Source of the DNA: Acidimicrobiia bacterium
GTDB lineage: Bacteria > Actinomycetota > Acidimicrobiia > Acidimicrobiales > JANYDT01
DNA length: 37,377 nucleotides
Direction of reading: 5' to 3'
Assembly: GCA_025359845.1 (NCBI GenBank)
Contig: JANYDT010000235.1
Coordinates: 1 to 37,377 of the forward strand
Of the stretch, positions 9,869 through 19,644 are shown one piece after another. Below the pieces are notes generated by a model that saw only the letters and a list, made by a program, of their open reading frames with translations, searched no databases and had not been told where the DNA came from. Both the position numbers and the translations under genes were made by a program. The stretch's first letter is position 1. Every line of letters starts with the position of its first letter.

Positions 9869-10471
9869 CGTGGCCGCCAACGGCATCGAAGCCGTTGAGG
9901 CGGTGGCGACGATTCCGTATGATCTCGTGCTCATGGACGTCCAGATGCCCGAGATGGACGGACTCGAGGCCACCCGGCGCATCCGCGCCCAGCCACCGGC
10001 CGGCCGACGTGTCCATGTCGTGGCCATGACCGCCAACGCCATGCAAGGCGACCGGGAGGCGTGCCTCGCCGCCAGTATGGACGACTACCTGTCCAAACCC
10101 ATCCGCCCAGAAGAATTGGCCGCCGCGTTGACACGGCCGTTGTGCTCGACCCGGCTGCACTCGACCGGTTGCGGTCGATCGCAACGACCCCCGAAGCGAT
10201 GGCGCGCTTGGTGTCGTCGTTCCTCGACAACGGCGTTTCGATCGTGACCCAGCTCACCGCGGCGGCCGCGTCCGACGACGTCGATGGGCTGCGGCGCCAG
10301 TCACACACGCTCAAGTCCAACGCCGCCAGTTTCGGCGCCACCGACCTGGCCGAGTTTTGCGCGCAGCTCGAAGCGCAGTCCCGTGCCGGCGTGCTCGTGG
10401 GAGCGGCCGAGTTAGTGGCGCGCATAGCGACCGCCTTCGCCGACGTACGCGCCACCCTCGCCCTCGCCTGA
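9846..10471 (+). pseudogene. truncated response-regulator receiver plus Hpt domain, frameshifted
   Basis: [44 protein letters not shown]...[17 protein letters not shown], then a frame change near 10131 to [11 protein letters not shown]...LRRQSHTLKSNAASFGATDLAEFCAQLE (Hpt). The N-terminal part of REC is absent. Confidence 0.75.
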
Positions 10472-10554
10472 GCCACGACTCCTTGTGCTGGCAGTCGCTC
10501 CAGGAGCGACCTCGCGCACAAGGAGGCAGATCAAACACGCGAGACTCGGCGGCG

Positions 10555-11650
10555 ATGACGGACAACTCTGCTGCAACCGTGCTGGTCGTCGACGACGACC
10601 CGCTGAACCGAACCATGCTCTCGATGTCGCTTACCGGCCTCGGGCATCGTGTGATCGGGCAGGGAGTGGGCTGGAGGCGATCGAGCAACTGCGCGACGCG
10701 TCCGTCGACGTGGTGCTGACCGACATCGAGATGCCCGAGATGGACGGCTACGGGCTGCTGCGTCACCGCGCCGCCGATGTTCGTCTGAAGGCCATCCCGT
10801 TCATCGTGATCTCCGGGGTCGACGCCATGGAGTCGATCGTCGAGTGCATCAAGCTCGGGCCGAGGACTACCTGCCGAAGCCGTTCGATCCGGTCCTGCTC
10901 CACGCCCGTCTGGGTGCGTGCCAAGACAAGAAACGGATGACCGACGAGCTGCGTGACCTCAACGAGCACCTTGGCGAACGGGTCGACGAGAAGGTCCGAG
11001 AAGTGGAACGGCTCACGATGTTGCGGCGTTTCGTGAGTCCACAGTTGGCCGAAGCGATTGCCAGTGGCGGCGAGTCGATCCTGGCGAGCCACCGCCGCGA
11101 GATCACCGTGCTGTTCTGCGACCTGCGCGGGTTCACGTCGTTCTCCGAGACGGCCGAGCCCGAGGAGGTGATGGACGTGCTGCGCGAGTTTCACAACGCC
11201 GTGGGTCCGATGATCTTCGAGCATGAGGGCACCATCGCCCAGTTCACGGGCGACGGCATGCTGGTGTTCTTCAACGACCCCGTCCAGCTCGCCGATCCGT
11301 CCTGGAACGCCGTGCAACTCGCGATCGCCATGCGTCAACGGACGGGCGAACTTTCGACCGCGTGGCGGCGCCGAGGTCACGATCTGACGCTCGGCATCGG
11401 CATCGCGGGCGGGTTCGCGACCTGCGGCGAGATCGGGTTCGAGGGACGGACCGAGTACACCGCGATCGGCACGGTGGTGAACCTGGCGGCGCGGGTTTGC
11501 GCGATCGCTCCTGGCGGCCAGATCCTGGTGACCAACCGGGTGCACGTAGCGGTGGAGGAGCGGGTAGAGGCCCGTGCGCTCGATGATGTCGAGTTCAAGG
11601 GCCTCAGCCGGCCCATCCCCATCTGCGAGGTCGTCTCGCTGGTGAGGTGA
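10555..11650 (+). pseudogene. response regulator fused to class III adenylate/guanylate cyclase, with two apparent frameshifts in the REC domain
   Basis: TVLVVDDDPLNRTMLS / VVLTDIEMPEMDGYGLL / AEDYLPKPFDPVLL in three frames, then ITVLFCDLRGFTSFSE...FTGDGMLVFFNDP...EYTAIGTVVNLAARV. The cyclase domain is open in one frame (10844..11650). Confidence 0.75.
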
Positions 11651-11769
11651 AGTGCTCGACTTCCGTCCCGATGAAGCCATCTTGTGGCGACTACTGGACC
11701 CGTACAGTAGACGATCACCCCCGCCGCATGCGGCTCAGAAACGCCTGTGTACGGGCCAGCCGAAGGGAG

Positions 11770-12660
11770 TTACCCGCCGATTGTGGCACCCAGGTACTTC
11801 GTGAGGATGGCCTTGAACCTTCCGTCGGTCTTCATCTTGGCCAATGCGCCGTTAAGCGCCTTGGTCAGATCGGGGTTGCCTTTCGCCACCACCAAACCAT
11901 AGCTTTCGCCCGCGTTTTCGAATACCTTGCTGATGACCAACGCACCCCCCGACTTGGTCGCGGCGTAGGCGTTTGCAGGAAAGTCTTGCACGGCGCCGTC
12001 GACTTGCTTAGTAGTCAGTGCGGCTACAAGTTTGTCGGATCCTGAAAACTCCTTGATCGTGTAAGCGTCCGCCTCAGCCTCGGCTTTGGCAAACGTGGCT
12101 CCGGCAGGCACCCCCACGATCTTGTTTTCGAACGCGGAAAGGTCGTTGAGGGCGGCGTCGGCGGAACGCACGAGAATCGACTGATGCACGGTGAAGTACG
12201 CGTCGGTGAAGTCCATGCGTTGCTTGCGGACATCGTTGATCGTGACGGAGCTGGCGATGACGTCGCAATCGCCGTTCGCAAGGGCAATGAAGATTCCCTT
12301 GAATGGCGTCGTGCGAAACTCGGCCCTGAGCCCAAGGGTGGTGGCCGCGGCCCTGACGATATCGGCGTCGATGCCCACGACCGTCCCGTCCGAGCCGTTT
12401 TCGAAGTACTCGAACGGAGCGTAGGGAATGTCGGAACAGACTGTCAGCTGGCCCGATTGCTTCGTTTTCACACGGACCGGATCGGCGGTCGCACTATCGG
12501 TAGGGGCACTTTCGCTCGGCCCTACCGAGGGGAGGGGGGCCAACGAGTCGGCCGGCGCGTCCACGCTCGTGGCGACTGCCTTCTTCTTCGAACCACACGA
12601 AGCACCCACAAGGGCCAGGGTCACCAGCAGGCCGATGCCTAATGAACGAGGGAGTTTCAC
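11770..12660 (-). CDS. amino-acid ABC transporter substrate-binding lipoprotein
   Basis: Signal/lipobox LLVTLALVGASCGSKKK; SBP_bac_3-type LTVCSDIPYAPFEYFENGSDGTVVGIDADIVRAAATTLG; GTG start at 12660. Confidence 0.85.
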   Translation of the reverse strand: MKLPRSLGIGLLVTLALVGASCGSKKKAVATSVDAPADSLAPLPSVGPSESAPTDSATADPVRVKTKQSGQLTVCSDIPYAPFEYFENGSDGTVVGIDADIVRAAATTLGLRAEFRTTPFKGIFIALANGDCDVIASSVTINDVRKQRMDFTDAYFTVHQSILVRSADAALNDLSAFENKIVGVPAGATFAKAEAEADAYTIKEFSGSDKLVAALTTKQVDGAVQDFPANAYAATKSGGALVISKVFENAGESYGLVVAKGNPDLTKALNGALAKMKTDGRFKAILTKYLGATIGG

Positions 12661-12701
12661 GATGGATACCTCTTGGCTGGATGACTGGCGGACTAGGCGG
12701 A

Positions 12702-13397
12702 CTAGACGAACAGGTTCTGTTGCATGGGCGCGGTACGGGCGATGCCCCACGGGAGGCTGTCCATGAAGACCCAACTCCTTCGGTGTATGGAACTCGGACC
12801 CCACGAATGCAACGCCATCTTATGACGCGGGCACGGGTAGCCCTTGTTCTCGGCAAAGTTGTAGGCCGGAAAGTGTTCGTCCTCGGCTCGCATCAACCGG
12901 TCTCGCGTGACCTTGGCCAGCACCGACGCGGTGGAGATCGACAGGCAGAGCGCGTCTCCCTTGATCAATTTGGTCACGTTGCCGGTCTCCACGAAATCCC
13001 AGTTGCCGTCGATGAGCACGTGATCAGGGGTCATGCCCAGTCCTGCGATGGCCCGGCGGGCCGCCAGCTTTTGCGCCGCCGACATGCCCATAGCATCGCA
13101 TTCGTCGTGGCTGACCATGCCCACCGACCACGCCACGCACCAGTCGGCCAGCCGATCGAAAAGGCGTTCGCGTTCTCGTTCCGTCAACATCTTCGAGTCC
13201 CGCACACCGTTGACCCTTCGATCTTGGGGCAACACGCAGGCGCCGACGGCCAACGGCCCAGCCCACGCTCCTCTCCCGACCTCGTCGATGCCCACAACGA
13301 CGTTCGCCCCGTTGGCCCACAAGGCCTTTTCATAGGCCAGAGAAGGCGGTGTCGTCTTCAACAAACGGGCGGCCACGCCATGCACAGTACCGGTCAC
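12702..13397 (-). CDS. rnhB: ribonuclease HII
   Basis: VVGIDEVGRGAWAGPLAVGACVLP, DSKMLTERERERL, C-terminal NKGYPCPRHKMAL.HSWGPSSIHRRSW. Confidence 0.95.
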   Translation of the reverse strand: MTGTVHGVAARLLKTTPPSLAYEKALWANGANVVVGIDEVGRGAWAGPLAVGACVLPQDRRVNGVRDSKMLTERERERLFDRLADWCVAWSVGMVSHDECDAMGMSAAQKLAARRAIAGLGMTPDHVLIDGNWDFVETGNVTKLIKGDALCLSISTASVLAKVTRDRLMRAEDEHFPAYNFAENKGYPCPRHKMALHSWGPSSIHRRSWVFMDSLPWGIARTAPMQQNLFV

Positions 13398-13445
13398 CCC
13401 AACAGAGCGGCTCGATCCCCAGTAGTGGCGCTACCGTCGCCACCG

Positions 13446-16175
13446 ATGAGCAATGAAAGGAGACCGCGACGGGTCGACATCGTGGCGCACACCCATTGGG
13501 ATCGGGAGTGGTATGCCCCCTTTCCGGTTTTTCGGCACCGCTTGGTGGGCTTGCTCGACGAACTGCTCGACTTGCTCGAGAGCGAAAAGGGTTACGAGCA
13601 CTTCCTCCTCGACGGTCAGATGGCGGTGGTGGATGACTACCTCGAGATCCGCCCCGAGCAGAAGCCGCGGCTGACAGCTTTGGCTCGCGCCGGACGGTTG
13701 GCAATGGGGCCGTGGTACGTCCTCATGGACGAATTCCTCTGCTCGCCCGAGACCATCATTCGGAATTTGCAGCTCGGGCTGGCGAGGGCTCACGAGTTCG
13801 GTGGTGAGAGCGGAGTCGGGTACCTACCCGACATGTTCGGCCACATCGCGCAAATGCCGCAGATCTTGCGCCAAGCCGGGTTCGAGCACGCTGTGGTGTG
13901 GCGGGGTGTGCCGCGCGCCGTTAACCGGACGGGTTTCTGGTGGGATGCGCTCGACGGATCGCGTGTGCGAGCCCAGTTCCTGCCCGTCGGGTACGCCAAC
14001 GGGGCCATGACTCCAAATGATCCGGCCGCGTTCGCTCGCCGGTTGGCCGACCACGAGGCCGAACTGGGCAAGATGCTCGACCTCGCCCCCGACGAGGCCA
14101 TCTTGTGGATGAACGGGACTGACCATCAGTTGCCGCAACCATGGGTTGGATCAGTGGCCGATGCGGTGAATGTCGGCAGCGATCGGTGGTCGCTGCGGGT
14201 AACCAGCCTGAGTGACCACGTACGCGGTGCCCCGACCGACGGGCTCCCGACAATTTGCGGCGAACTCCGAAGCGGGGCCGGGGCCAACCTTCTCATGGGC
14301 ATCGTGTCAAACCGAGTTGACATCCGGGTGGCGGCGGCCAGGGCCGAAGTCGCCCTCGAGCGAAGGGCTGAACCATTCGCGGCATTGTTCCTAGCGCCCG
14401 CGCAATGGCCCGCTCGAGAGCTGGCCTGGGCGTGGCGGGAGGTGATCCGCAATTCGGCCCACGATTCGATCGGCGCGTGCTCCCACGACGATGTGGGACG
14501 GGCGGTGATGCACCGATACGGCGAGACGACGGCCACCGCCGACGAAATCGCCCGAAACGCGCTCACCGCCCTGGCCCGTTCGTTTGCCTCGGTGGGCGCC
14601 CATGTCGTGAACCCCTCGCATCGGACTCGAAGCGGCATCGTGGAAATTCTGGCGCCGGGCGAAATCCATCCTGAGGATCGCGCTCTGCCGCAGTTACAGG
14701 TGCTTCAAGTACGTCCCACCGTGTTGCTCGATACGACGTTGGCGGCCCATCAGTTGGCCACCGTGCTCGGGCAAATTCGGAGTCAGGCGTACGGGGGGTC
14801 GTTCATCAATGCCATCCACGTCCGCGAAACGGTCGACGGTTTTGACATCGACATGCACGCCGATGCTTATCGCGGCGAGAACCTTCTGGTTGAAGAGATC
14901 AAGCGGGTCTTGTATTCCAAGGCCAAGGTTCGACCCGATGGCGTTGTGCGGGTGCGCATCACCCAGCCGCCGACCGTGCTGGCCCTGGCCCGGGTGACCG
15001 AACTTGACGGCTTCGGCTGGCGGCGATGGACGCTGGAAGAACTCGGCGCCGCTCCGGTGACGACCACCCGCGGAAATGACGGTTCGGTCGGCCTCGATAA
15101 CCAACTCTTGGGCGTCGCTATCGACGCCACGAGCGGTACGCTCACCCTCCAATCGGGCGAGGTCAGCGTCGCCGCGCTCGGCACCGTTGTCGACGACGGC
15201 GACTACGGCGACACGTACAACTACTCCCCTCCTGACCACGACAAAATTATCGACGCACCCTGCTCGGTTTCGATTGAAGTCGAAGCGACGGGGCCGCTCG
15301 TGGCCCGAGCCGTGATCACCAGACGGTACGAGTGGCCCTTCGAAGTCTGCGAGCAGGCTCGAACCGGTCAGGTGACGGCCCTAGTGCGCACATCGGTCGA
15401 GCTGCGGGCGGGAGAGTCATTCGTGCGAATGACCGTCCGATTCGTGAACCCATCGCGCGACCATCGGGTCCGCCTGCATTTCCCCCTCCCCCAGCCATCG
15501 TTCACGAGCGAAGCCGAATGCGCGTTCGCGATCGTCGAGCGCGGGCTCGAGGCCGAGGGAGGGCCGACCGAGCGGGCCCTTCCCACCTATCCGTCGCGCC
15601 GCTTTGTGCGGGCCGGTGGACTCACGGTGGTGCATGAGGGCGTAGGGGAGTACGAGTTGATCGGTATAGATGAGCACGGAGCCCACGAACTTGCGTTCAC
15701 CCTTCTGCGGGCGACAGGCATGCTCTCGCGCGTCGACAACACCAACCGGCCGCTGCCAGCCGGGCCCGCGGACCCGCTGGAAGCACCTCAAATGTGGGGC
15801 CAGGTGGTCGAGCGCCGACTCGCGTTTGGGGTTGGGCCAATCGACCCCTTCGCCGTGGCTGACGATCTGCTCCTGCCGCTGGAGGTGGTCACGGCGATGG
15901 GAGGAGGAACGCGCCAGCCCGAGGGACGAGCGCTCGAAATCCGGGGCGCCGAAGTGTCGGGACTTCGACGGACCGATCTCGATCGCAGCCTAGAGGTTCG
16001 CGTCTGGAACCCGACGGGTGAGGCCACGGCTGTAACGATTCCCGGGCGCCGGGGTAAGTTGGTCGACCTGCGAGGGGCTGAACACGCGACGTGGAACGAC
16101 CAGTTCGAACTGGGGCCGTGGGCCTTCGCGACGGTGCTCATGGAACGGCGCGCGGCCGACACCGTGGGAGAGTGA
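13446..16175 (+). CDS. glycoside hydrolase family 38 alpha-mannosidase
   Basis: VDIVAHTHWDREWYAPF, FLLDGQMAVVDDYLEI, WYVLMDEFLCSPETIIRNL, GYLPDMFGHIAQMPQILRQAGF; ATG at 13446 is within the longer 12642..16175 open frame. Confidence 0.95.
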   Translation: MSNERRPRRVDIVAHTHWDREWYAPFPVFRHRLVGLLDELLDLLESEKGYEHFLLDGQMAVVDDYLEIRPEQKPRLTALARAGRLAMGPWYVLMDEFLCSPETIIRNLQLGLARAHEFGGESGVGYLPDMFGHIAQMPQILRQAGFEHAVVWRGVPRAVNRTGFWWDALDGSRVRAQFLPVGYANGAMTPNDPAAFARRLADHEAELGKMLDLAPDEAILWMNGTDHQLPQPWVGSVADAVNVGSDRWSLRVTSLSDHVRGAPTDGLPTICGELRSGAGANLLMGIVSNRVDIRVAAARAEVALERRAEPFAALFLAPAQWPARELAWAWREVIRNSAHDSIGACSHDDVGRAVMHRYGETTATADEIARNALTALARSFASVGAHVVNPSHRTRSGIVEILAPGEIHPEDRALPQLQVLQVRPTVLLDTTLAAHQLATVLGQIRSQAYGGSFINAIHVRETVDGFDIDMHADAYRGENLLVEEIKRVLYSKAKVRPDGVVRVRITQPPTVLALARVTELDGFGWRRWTLEELGAAPVTTTRGNDGSVGLDNQLLGVAIDATSGTLTLQSGEVSVAALGTVVDDGDYGDTYNYSPPDHDKIIDAPCSVSIEVEATGPLVARAVITRRYEWPFEVCEQARTGQVTALVRTSVELRAGESFVRMTVRFVNPSRDHRVRLHFPLPQPSFTSEAECAFAIVERGLEAEGGPTERALPTYPSRRFVRAGGLTVVHEGVGEYELIGIDEHGAHELAFTLLRATGMLSRVDNTNRPLPAGPADPLEAPQMWGQVVERRLAFGVGPIDPFAVADDLLLPLEVVTAMGGGTRQPEGRALEIRGAEVSGLRRTDLDRSLEVRVWNPTGEATAVTIPGRRGKLVDLRGAEHATWNDQFELGPWAFATVLMERRAADTVGE

Positions 16176-16600
16176 CCGACTGCCCGTTCTGCGCCATCGT
16201 GGCCGGCGAAGCGGCTGCGGTCACCGTGTTTCGGTCGACGGAGGCGGTGGCCTTTCTTGACCGGTCGCCGGTGTTCTTCGGTCACGTTCTCGTTGTGCCC
16301 TGCGAGCACTATGCAACGCTCGCCGATATGCCGACCGATCTGCTCGGCGGATATTTCGGGGTCGTGCAGCGTATCGCCGCGGTTTTGCCTGCCGCCCTCG
16401 GGTGCGAAGGCACGTGGGTTTCGATCAACAACGGGGTGAGCCAGAGCGTTCCTCATCTTCACGTCCATATCGTCCCCAGGCGCCGTAAGGACGGCCTTCG
16501 GGGCTTCTACTGGCCTCGTGTTCGGTATGGGTCGCAGGAGGAGATTAACGAGGTGGCCGAACGCATCATCGGAATGCTCGATCACCCTGCGCGAAGCTAA
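16172..16600 (+). CDS. HIT family protein
   Basis: CPFCAIVAGEAAAVTVF...HVLVVPCEHYATL...SVPHLHVHIVPR (HxHxH); GTG start overlaps the mannosidase stop. Confidence 0.93.
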   Translation: MTDCPFCAIVAGEAAAVTVFRSTEAVAFLDRSPVFFGHVLVVPCEHYATLADMPTDLLGGYFGVVQRIAAVLPAALGCEGTWVSINNGVSQSVPHLHVHIVPRRRKDGLRGFYWPRVRYGSQEEINEVAERIIGMLDHPARS

Positions 16601-18069
16601 GGGTTGAGGAGCACCTCGCCGCGAGGTTCGGTGGTGGACCATTCCGAGTCGAGTCGGCGACACGTGAGACCGACGACATGGCCAGTGCACTCCCACAACA
16701 GTGCGGGCCGCGGGCCATGCCAGCGCACGGCCGCCGACAGCAGTCCTCCGCCCACCGGAAGCCCGTGGATCTCAACCGGTCCGCCTCGCCAATCCGGCTC
16801 GAAGCCCGACAACAGATCGGCGGAACCGTCGGCCGCCAAAACGACAAGTCGACCGAGGATCGACTCGACGTCGGCCGCCAGTCCGGCTGCCTCCGCGGGC
16901 ACGAAAAGGGCCCCGAACGACGTGGCCGGAACGGCTGGCCGGGGCCATGGGGGCATGGGCCACGGGCCGCCCAACGCGCTCCAGGCTTTGGCTGCAGCCC
17001 GGGCCGCGCCGGTCTCACCGTGACGCGGAAACCATGTGGCGGCGAGAGCCAAAACATAACCCCATCCAGAATTGGAAGGTGCATTCTTGGCCACATACTC
17101 CAGCGCTGCCGCGATCACGGGCATCAGGTGGACTTGATCGGCGGTGATGAGCGCATCCGCGCACAGCGCGGTCGTCGCGAGATCGTTGGCAAAGGCTCCC
17201 TTTCGACCCTGGCGATCTTCGAGTCCGTCGAGCATCGCCGCCGCCCGATCCGTCCACCCCACCTGCGCCGCGGTACGGGCCAGGAGCGCTTGGTCCACCG
17301 TGTTCTCGGGTTTGGCGTCGAATTGGAGAAGGGCCGCGCAGAGTAGCCGGCGGTACTTCGAAGCGAGTGCAGGGTCAGGAAGGTCGAAATGAGCGGCGCC
17401 GCGGCGCTGGCCGTCCCACCCCCGGACGACTTGCTCAGGGCTCGGCAACGCGCCGAAGACCGGAGGGGCGGCAGCGACAGGAGCGGGGCCGAGCGCGACT
17501 ACCACTCGCATGGTCGTTGCGTGCGAGACCGGCATCAGCAGCGCGACCTCGGAAAATGCCGCCGGAAGCTCAGCCGAAGGATGGGCGCGCCGGCCGCGAA
17601 GGCCGGCCAAAAGCACTTCGTTGGAGGCGTCGACCCCGGCGCCCGGCGAAACGCCCACGTTGGAGAGGGCGAGTTGAGGGGCCCCCGACAAGTACACGAT
17701 GGCTTCACCGTGGCATCGTAGGACGGCCCCGTCGAGGGCGAGCGAGGCCTCCTCCGCGTGCACGACGATCGCGATCGCGAAGGGGACCGCAGACTCATTG
17801 GCCACGTCGGTAACGAGCAGATCGTGGCGGCCCTGGCGTATCGTGTAAGTCACCAAAGTGGCGTCGCCGCCCGGTACCCGGACCGACGTTCGAATGACGG
17901 GAGCGTCGCCCACCAGACTTTGGCGAGCAGTGATGGCCGTGGCCGGAATGTGCCAGCGGTCGTCGGCCCCGACCCAGAACTCGATTTGGACGGCTGGATA
18001 CGACAATCGAATGATGCCTCCGTTGCCGACATCCGCCCGGTTCTCCGAGCCTAGGTTTCCCAGTCGCAT
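16597..18069 (-). CDS. hypothetical protein (about 490 aa), possibly carbohydrate-related
   Basis: Long intact ORF with plausible composition; N-terminal beta-rich region (GGIIRLSYPAVQIEFWVGADDRWHIPA) and helical C-terminal half; no family recognised with certainty. Confidence 0.7.
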   Translation of the reverse strand: MRLGNLGSENRADVGNGGIIRLSYPAVQIEFWVGADDRWHIPATAITARQSLVGDAPVIRTSVRVPGGDATLVTYTIRQGRHDLLVTDVANESAVPFAIAIVVHAEEASLALDGAVLRCHGEAIVYLSGAPQLALSNVGVSPGAGVDASNEVLLAGLRGRRAHPSAELPAAFSEVALLMPVSHATTMRVVVALGPAPVAAAPPVFGALPSPEQVVRGWDGQRRGAAHFDLPDPALASKYRRLLCAALLQFDAKPENTVDQALLARTAAQVGWTDRAAAMLDGLEDRQGRKGAFANDLATTALCADALITADQVHLMPVIAAALEYVAKNAPSNSGWGYVLALAATWFPRHGETGAARAAAKAWSALGGPWPMPPWPRPAVPATSFGALFVPAEAAGLAADVESILGRLVVLAADGSADLLSGFEPDWRGGPVEIHGLPVGGGLLSAAVRWHGPRPALLWECTGHVVGLTCRRLDSEWSTTEPRGEVLLNP

Positions 18070-18163
18070 GGGCGGGGCATCATAGGGCGGAGCTCACCCG
18101 TCTAGGTGAGGGACAATCTCGGTCCATACCATCCAGCGATCGTCTCAGACTCGGAGAGCAATC

Positions 18164-18763
18164 ATGATCCACGACTACGCGCAGACGAGTGACGCCTCGC
18201 TCGTTGTCGCGGTCGGCGGGTGTCAGGCCGCAGCTCTGGCCGAGATCTATCGTCGCCACGGAGGCCCGGTGTTGCGGCTGGCACAACGATTGCTGCGCGA
18301 CGAACGCGCCGCGGAAGACGTCGTCCAGGACGTGTTTCTGGGGCTCTGGAACCATCCCGAGCGCTTCGACGCCGAACGGGGTGCGCTGCGGTCGTTTCTC
18401 CTCATGAAGGCGCACGGCCGGGCCGTTGACCAACTTCGCGCCGAGAGGGCTCGCCGTGATCGGGAGGAACGCGATTTTCGGGCCACCCCTGTCGACGAGT
18501 ATGACCTCGAACGCGAAGTGTGGGACCTCGCCATAGCGGAGCGCGTGCACACGGCCATGGCGACGCTGACCGAGAGCGAGCGTACCGCCATCGGCATGGC
18601 GTACTTCAGCGGACACAGCTACCGCGAAGTTGCTGAGCTACTCGGACAACCAGAAGGGACGGTGAAGAGTCGCATTCGCAACGGTTTGAAGACGTTGCGG
18701 TCGAAGTTGTCCGACGTCGAAATGCGTTTTTCGACCGAAGGTCTTGAACATGGCCAGGGCTAG
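18164..18763 (+). CDS. ECF RNA polymerase sigma factor (SigK-like)
   Basis: Region 2 (DERAAEDVVQDVFLGLW) and region 4 (LTESERTAIGMAYFSGHSYREVAELLGQPEGTVKSRIRNGLKTLR). Confidence 0.95.
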   Translation: MIHDYAQTSDASLVVAVGGCQAAALAEIYRRHGGPVLRLAQRLLRDERAAEDVVQDVFLGLWNHPERFDAERGALRSFLLMKAHGRAVDQLRAERARRDREERDFRATPVDEYDLEREVWDLAIAERVHTAMATLTESERTAIGMAYFSGHSYREVAELLGQPEGTVKSRIRNGLKTLRSKLSDVEMRFSTEGLEHGQG

Positions 18764-19589
18764 TGATTCCGGGCCCTCCCGGCCTGACGCCGAACTCGAC
18801 GAAATGCTCGGCGCGTACGCACTCGATGCCATTGACGCGGACGAGCGTAAAGAAATCGAGTCTTATCTCGAGCGATCGCCCCGAGCCCGAGCCGAAGTCA
18901 ACGCTCATCACGAGGTTGCGTCCTTCCTCGGCAAAATTGGGGGTGAGGCTCCGAGGGCGCTTTGGGAGCGCATCGAGCCGCTGCTGCTCCGTGGCGTCGC
19001 GGGGGCCGACGCCGCGGTTGCGCCACCGTTACGGATGAGCTTTGGGGCTGAACCTGCCTTTAACCCGGCCGATCGAGAGCCGAGCATGAATCGGCCCCCC
19101 TCCGGTGGGGATTCGATCAGTCGCCCGCGGTCGGTGCGCGTGAAGTGGTGGGCGGGCGCTCTCGCCACCGCCGCCGCCATAGTGGCTGTTCTCGGCGTCA
19201 CAGTGGCCCGTCAGAATCGCCGGCTGAATCGAGTTTCGCAACAGTCCTTTCAAGCGACGCGGGTCAATGAGATTCTCGCGTCCAAGGGCGCGCGCGAGGC
19301 CGCCCTCGATTCGATCGACGGTCGGATTCACGTAAAGGTCGTTATCGCCCGCAACGGTGAGGCCTACGTCCTCGGGTCGCAGCTCCCTACCCTCCTCGCC
19401 GGCCATACGTACCAGTTATGGGGCGTCCAGGGTGACAAGGTGCTGTCGCTCGCGATTCTCGGTCGGGGATTCTCCGTACTCCCGTTCACCGCTGACGAAG
19501 CATGGGCACGGCTGGCCATCACGCAAGAGGACGCGCCGGGCGTGATCAGCTCGACCCATCAGCCGGTGGTCGCCGGACAGCTCGTTTGA
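18750..19589 (+). CDS. RskA-type anti-sigma factor
   Basis: Overlaps the sigma gene; N-terminal LGAYALDAIDADERKEIESYL, TM helix WWAGALATAAAIVAVLGVTVA, RskA-type C-terminal YQLWGVQGDKVLSLAIL. Confidence 0.88.
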   Translation: MARASDSGPSRPDAELDEMLGAYALDAIDADERKEIESYLERSPRARAEVNAHHEVASFLGKIGGEAPRALWERIEPLLLRGVAGADAAVAPPLRMSFGAEPAFNPADREPSMNRPPSGGDSISRPRSVRVKWWAGALATAAAIVAVLGVTVARQNRRLNRVSQQSFQATRVNEILASKGAREAALDSIDGRIHVKVVIARNGEAYVLGSQLPTLLAGHTYQLWGVQGDKVLSLAILGRGFSVLPFTADEAWARLAITQEDAPGVISSTHQPVVAGQLV

Positions 19590-19644
19590 CTTATCTAGAA
19601 CTTTTGATCCGGCGCGCGCCGAAGGGTGAGCTACCTTCGCCGCG

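Noticed and set aside
9865-9875. In-frame TGA as a second selenocysteine in the GAF remnant (...RQTAIPG-TGA-RGRQ)
   Set aside because: The frame after the TGA is not the REC coding frame; the break is a frameshift/deletion joint, not recoding.
7153-11650. Programmed ribosomal frameshifting in the GAF/REC cluster
   Set aside because: There are too many shifts, at varied sites without a consistent slippery sequence, and a kinase core is also missing; decay or sequencing error is more likely.
12642-13445. N-terminal extension of the GH38 ORF (1177-aa version)
   Set aside because: Antisense to rnhB, which has clear catalytic motifs; the GH38 motif begins right after ATG 13446. The open frame is a GC-rich artefact.
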